This document shows positions 6,030 to 7,037 of a stretch of 7,037 nucleotides of DNA, one piece after another. Source of the DNA: Pseudomonadota bacterium (lineage in GTDB: Bacteria > Pseudomonadota > Gammaproteobacteria > Burkholderiales > Burkholderiaceae_D); the NCBI GenBank assembly GCA_018241865.1, contig JAFECY010000057.1:1-7037 (forward strand), given 5' to 3'. The position numbers were made by a program, and so were the translations under genes. How positions within the stretch are numbered: position 1 is the first letter of the stretch; every line of letters starts with the position of its first letter. The notes below the pieces were generated by a model. The model was not told where the DNA came from and did no database searches. It was given only the letters and a program-made list of their open reading frames with translations.

Positions 6030-6765
6030 GCCCTGCGTGTTGATCCCAGTTTATAACCATGAGCATGCCATCGGCGCGGTGGTGGCGCAGGTGTTGGCGT
6101 TGAATTTGCCTTGCGTGTTGATCGACGACGGCAGTTCGCCGACTTGCGCGCAGGTGCTGGATCAACTGGCCGCCGCCTCACCATTGCAAATCAAATTGCT
6201 GCGTCATGCCATCAATCGCGGTAAGGGCGGCGCAGTGATGACCGGCGTGCATTACGCCGCCGATGCCGGCTACAGTCATGTGCTGCAGATCGACGCCGAC
6301 GGTCAGCATGTCGTCGCCGACATTCCGCGTTTTTTGGAACAGGCGGCGCAGCGGCCGGCAGCCATCATTGCCGGCTGTCCGATCTACGATGAATCGGTGC
6401 CGGCGCTGCGCTTGTATGGCCGTTACCTGACGCACGTTTGGGTCTGGATCAATACGCTGTCGTTGGCTATCAAGGATTCGATGTGCGGCTTCCGGGTCTA
6501 TCCGGTCGCGGCCTTCATGGATTTGATGCGCCGCTGCAAGCTCGGTGAGCGCATGCATTTCGATACCGATGTGCTGGTGCGTTTGTACTGGGACGGCCTC
6601 GACGTGGTCAATCTGCCGACGCGGGTGGGCTACCCGAGCGATGGCGTGTCGCACTTCCGGGTCTGGCGCGACAACGTGCTGATCTCGCGCATGCATGCCA
6701 CGCTGTTTTTCGGCATGCTGCGGCGCGCGCCGCAATTGCTGGCGCGCAAATGGAGGGCGGCATGA
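6022..6765 (+). CDS. Family 2 glycosyltransferase, DPM/DPG-synthase-like
   Basis: A 247-residue GT-A fold enzyme that should transfer a sugar from a nucleotide sugar to a lipid or acyl acceptor at the cytoplasmic face of the inner membrane. Visible motifs: the N-terminal LIPVYNHE strand at 7-14, IDDGS at 34-38 for nucleotide binding, the NRGKGGA motif at 65-71 typical of dolichyl- or polyprenyl-phosphate sugar transferases, and the metal-binding DAD at 91-93. The acceptor-side MCGFRVYP is at 154-161. No clear C-terminal membrane helices are seen. In E. coli-type APE clusters a GT2 domain and an acyltransferase domain occur in one protein (ApeJ); here the two are separate neighbouring genes. 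ATG 6022 is preferred over ATG 5989, giving an 8-bp overlap (ATGTTTAA) and a normal GT2 N-terminus. The stop overlaps the next start as ATGA. The sugar donor is unknown. Confidence 0.9.
   Translation: MFKPCVLIPVYNHEHAIGAVVAQVLALNLPCVLIDDGSSPTCAQVLDQLAAASPLQIKLLRHAINRGKGGAVMTGVHYAADAGYSHVLQIDADGQHVVADIPRFLEQAAQRPAAIIAGCPIYDESVPALRLYGRYLTHVWVWINTLSLAIKDSMCGFRVYPVAAFMDLMRRCKLGERMHFDTDVLVRLYWDGLDVVNLPTRVGYPSDGVSHFRVWRDNVLISRMHATLFFGMLRRAPQLLARKWRAA
6752..6757 (+). promoter_or_regulatory. Ribosome binding site of the LpxL-like acyltransferase gene
   Basis: GGAGGG, inside the last codons of the glycosyltransferase gene, 4 nt before ATG 6762. It fixes the start of the following open-ended gene and allows initiation independent of coupling. 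Confidence 0.75.
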
Positions 6766-7037
6766 CAACCGCATCGCTTCCCATCAAAGGCCGACACTGG
6801 GCGCGGATCAACGAAGCCAGTTTCGTCGTCGGCATGCAATTGCTGTTCTGGATCTGCCGCATCTTTGGCCGCTGGCCGTTCCGTATCGTGCTGTACCCGG
6901 TGCTGCTGTGGTACATCCTCATCAAGCCGCAGGCGCGCGCCGCTTCCGCCGATTATCTGCGACACATCCGCGCCGTCGGTGCCGGCGCTGCTTTGCCGAC
7001 ACGGTTTGCGGTGCTGCGGCATTTCGCCGCATTCGCC
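6762..7037 (+). CDS. LpxL/HtrB-like acyltransferase, N-terminal part (3' end outside window)
   Basis: Ninety-two codons are present, open to the window end. The start resembles the LpxL-like acyltransferases of aryl polyene clusters: GRHWARINEASFVVGMQLLFW at about 10-30, then a hydrophobic segment and the GRWPFRIVLYP motif at about 38-48, and a basic RHIRAVG region. Such enzymes resemble lipid A secondary acyltransferases and are thought to move the polyene or an acyl chain onto its lipid anchor in the inner membrane. The catalytic H-x4-E/D motif of this family lies further downstream and is not in the window, so activity cannot be judged. The start ATG 6762 overlaps the glycosyltransferase stop by 4 bp and has a strong ribosome site. 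The pairing of GT2 and LpxL-like proteins, fused in some clusters, supports the pathway assignment. Confidence 0.88.
   Translation, partial: MTTASLPIKGRHWARINEASFVVGMQLLFWICRIFGRWPFRIVLYPVLLWYILIKPQARAASADYLRHIRAVGAGAALPTRFAVLRHFAAFA

Noticed and set aside
7015..7037. RHFAAFA as the catalytic H-x4-E/D motif of the LpxL-like protein
   Set aside because: It lies too near the N-terminus and is not in the expected context; the catalytic motif of this family comes later, beyond the window.
1..7037. CRISPR arrays, tRNA or rRNA genes, insertion sequences, phage attachment sites
   Set aside because: No regularly spaced repeats, tRNA-like cloverleaf, transposase gene or terminal repeats were seen on either strand.

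Overview
The window reads as a betaproteobacterial chromosome, probably a member of the Burkholderiales and perhaps the Oxalobacteraceae. This rests on the moderately GC-rich codon use, the style of the AlaRS C-terminus and its coupling to a NUDIX gene, and the make-up of the following cluster. No rRNA or other phylogenetic marker is present, so the assignment is inference. Every recognisable gene lies on the + strand.

Left part (1-1488): the 3' third of alaS (editing domain plus C-Ala/DHHA1 domain), followed 3 bp later by a zinc-ribbon NUDIX hydrolase. These look like ordinary housekeeping genes in one transcription unit. A 221-bp intergenic stretch (1489-1709) follows. It holds a perfect TATAAT -10 box with no recognisable -35 hexamer. 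In place of the -35 lies a perfect 15-bp palindrome, which suggests a regulated promoter.

Right part (1710-7037, running off the end): a tightly packed operon matching the first half of an aryl polyene (APE) type biosynthetic cluster. In order it encodes a short ketosynthase-like protein without the catalytic Cys (chain-length-factor type), a PlsC-type 1-acyl-glycerophosphate-like acyltransferase, two acyl carrier proteins, a six-helix COG4648-type membrane protein, an AMP-dependent acyl ligase fused to a FabZ/ApeI-like hotdog dehydratase, a family-2 glycosyltransferase and the N-terminus of an LpxL/HtrB-like acyltransferase. Most junctions overlap by 4-14 bp and three share the same 8-nt ATG-NN-T-stop layout, so translation is probably coupled.

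By analogy with characterised APE systems, the ligase would load an aromatic starter acid onto an ACP. The CLF-like protein would pair with a true ketosynthase encoded downstream, the hotdog domain would dehydrate beta-hydroxyacyl intermediates, and the acyltransferases plus glycosyltransferase would attach the polyene to a lipid or sugar anchor for export to the outer membrane. The elongating ketosynthases, ketoreductase, second dehydratase, thioesterase, aromatic ammonia-lyase, LolA-like protein and MMPL exporter expected in such a cluster are not in this window. The family is therefore known rather than new. The less ordinary points are the ligase-dehydratase fusion, the promoter palindrome and the unclear start codon of the membrane-protein gene.
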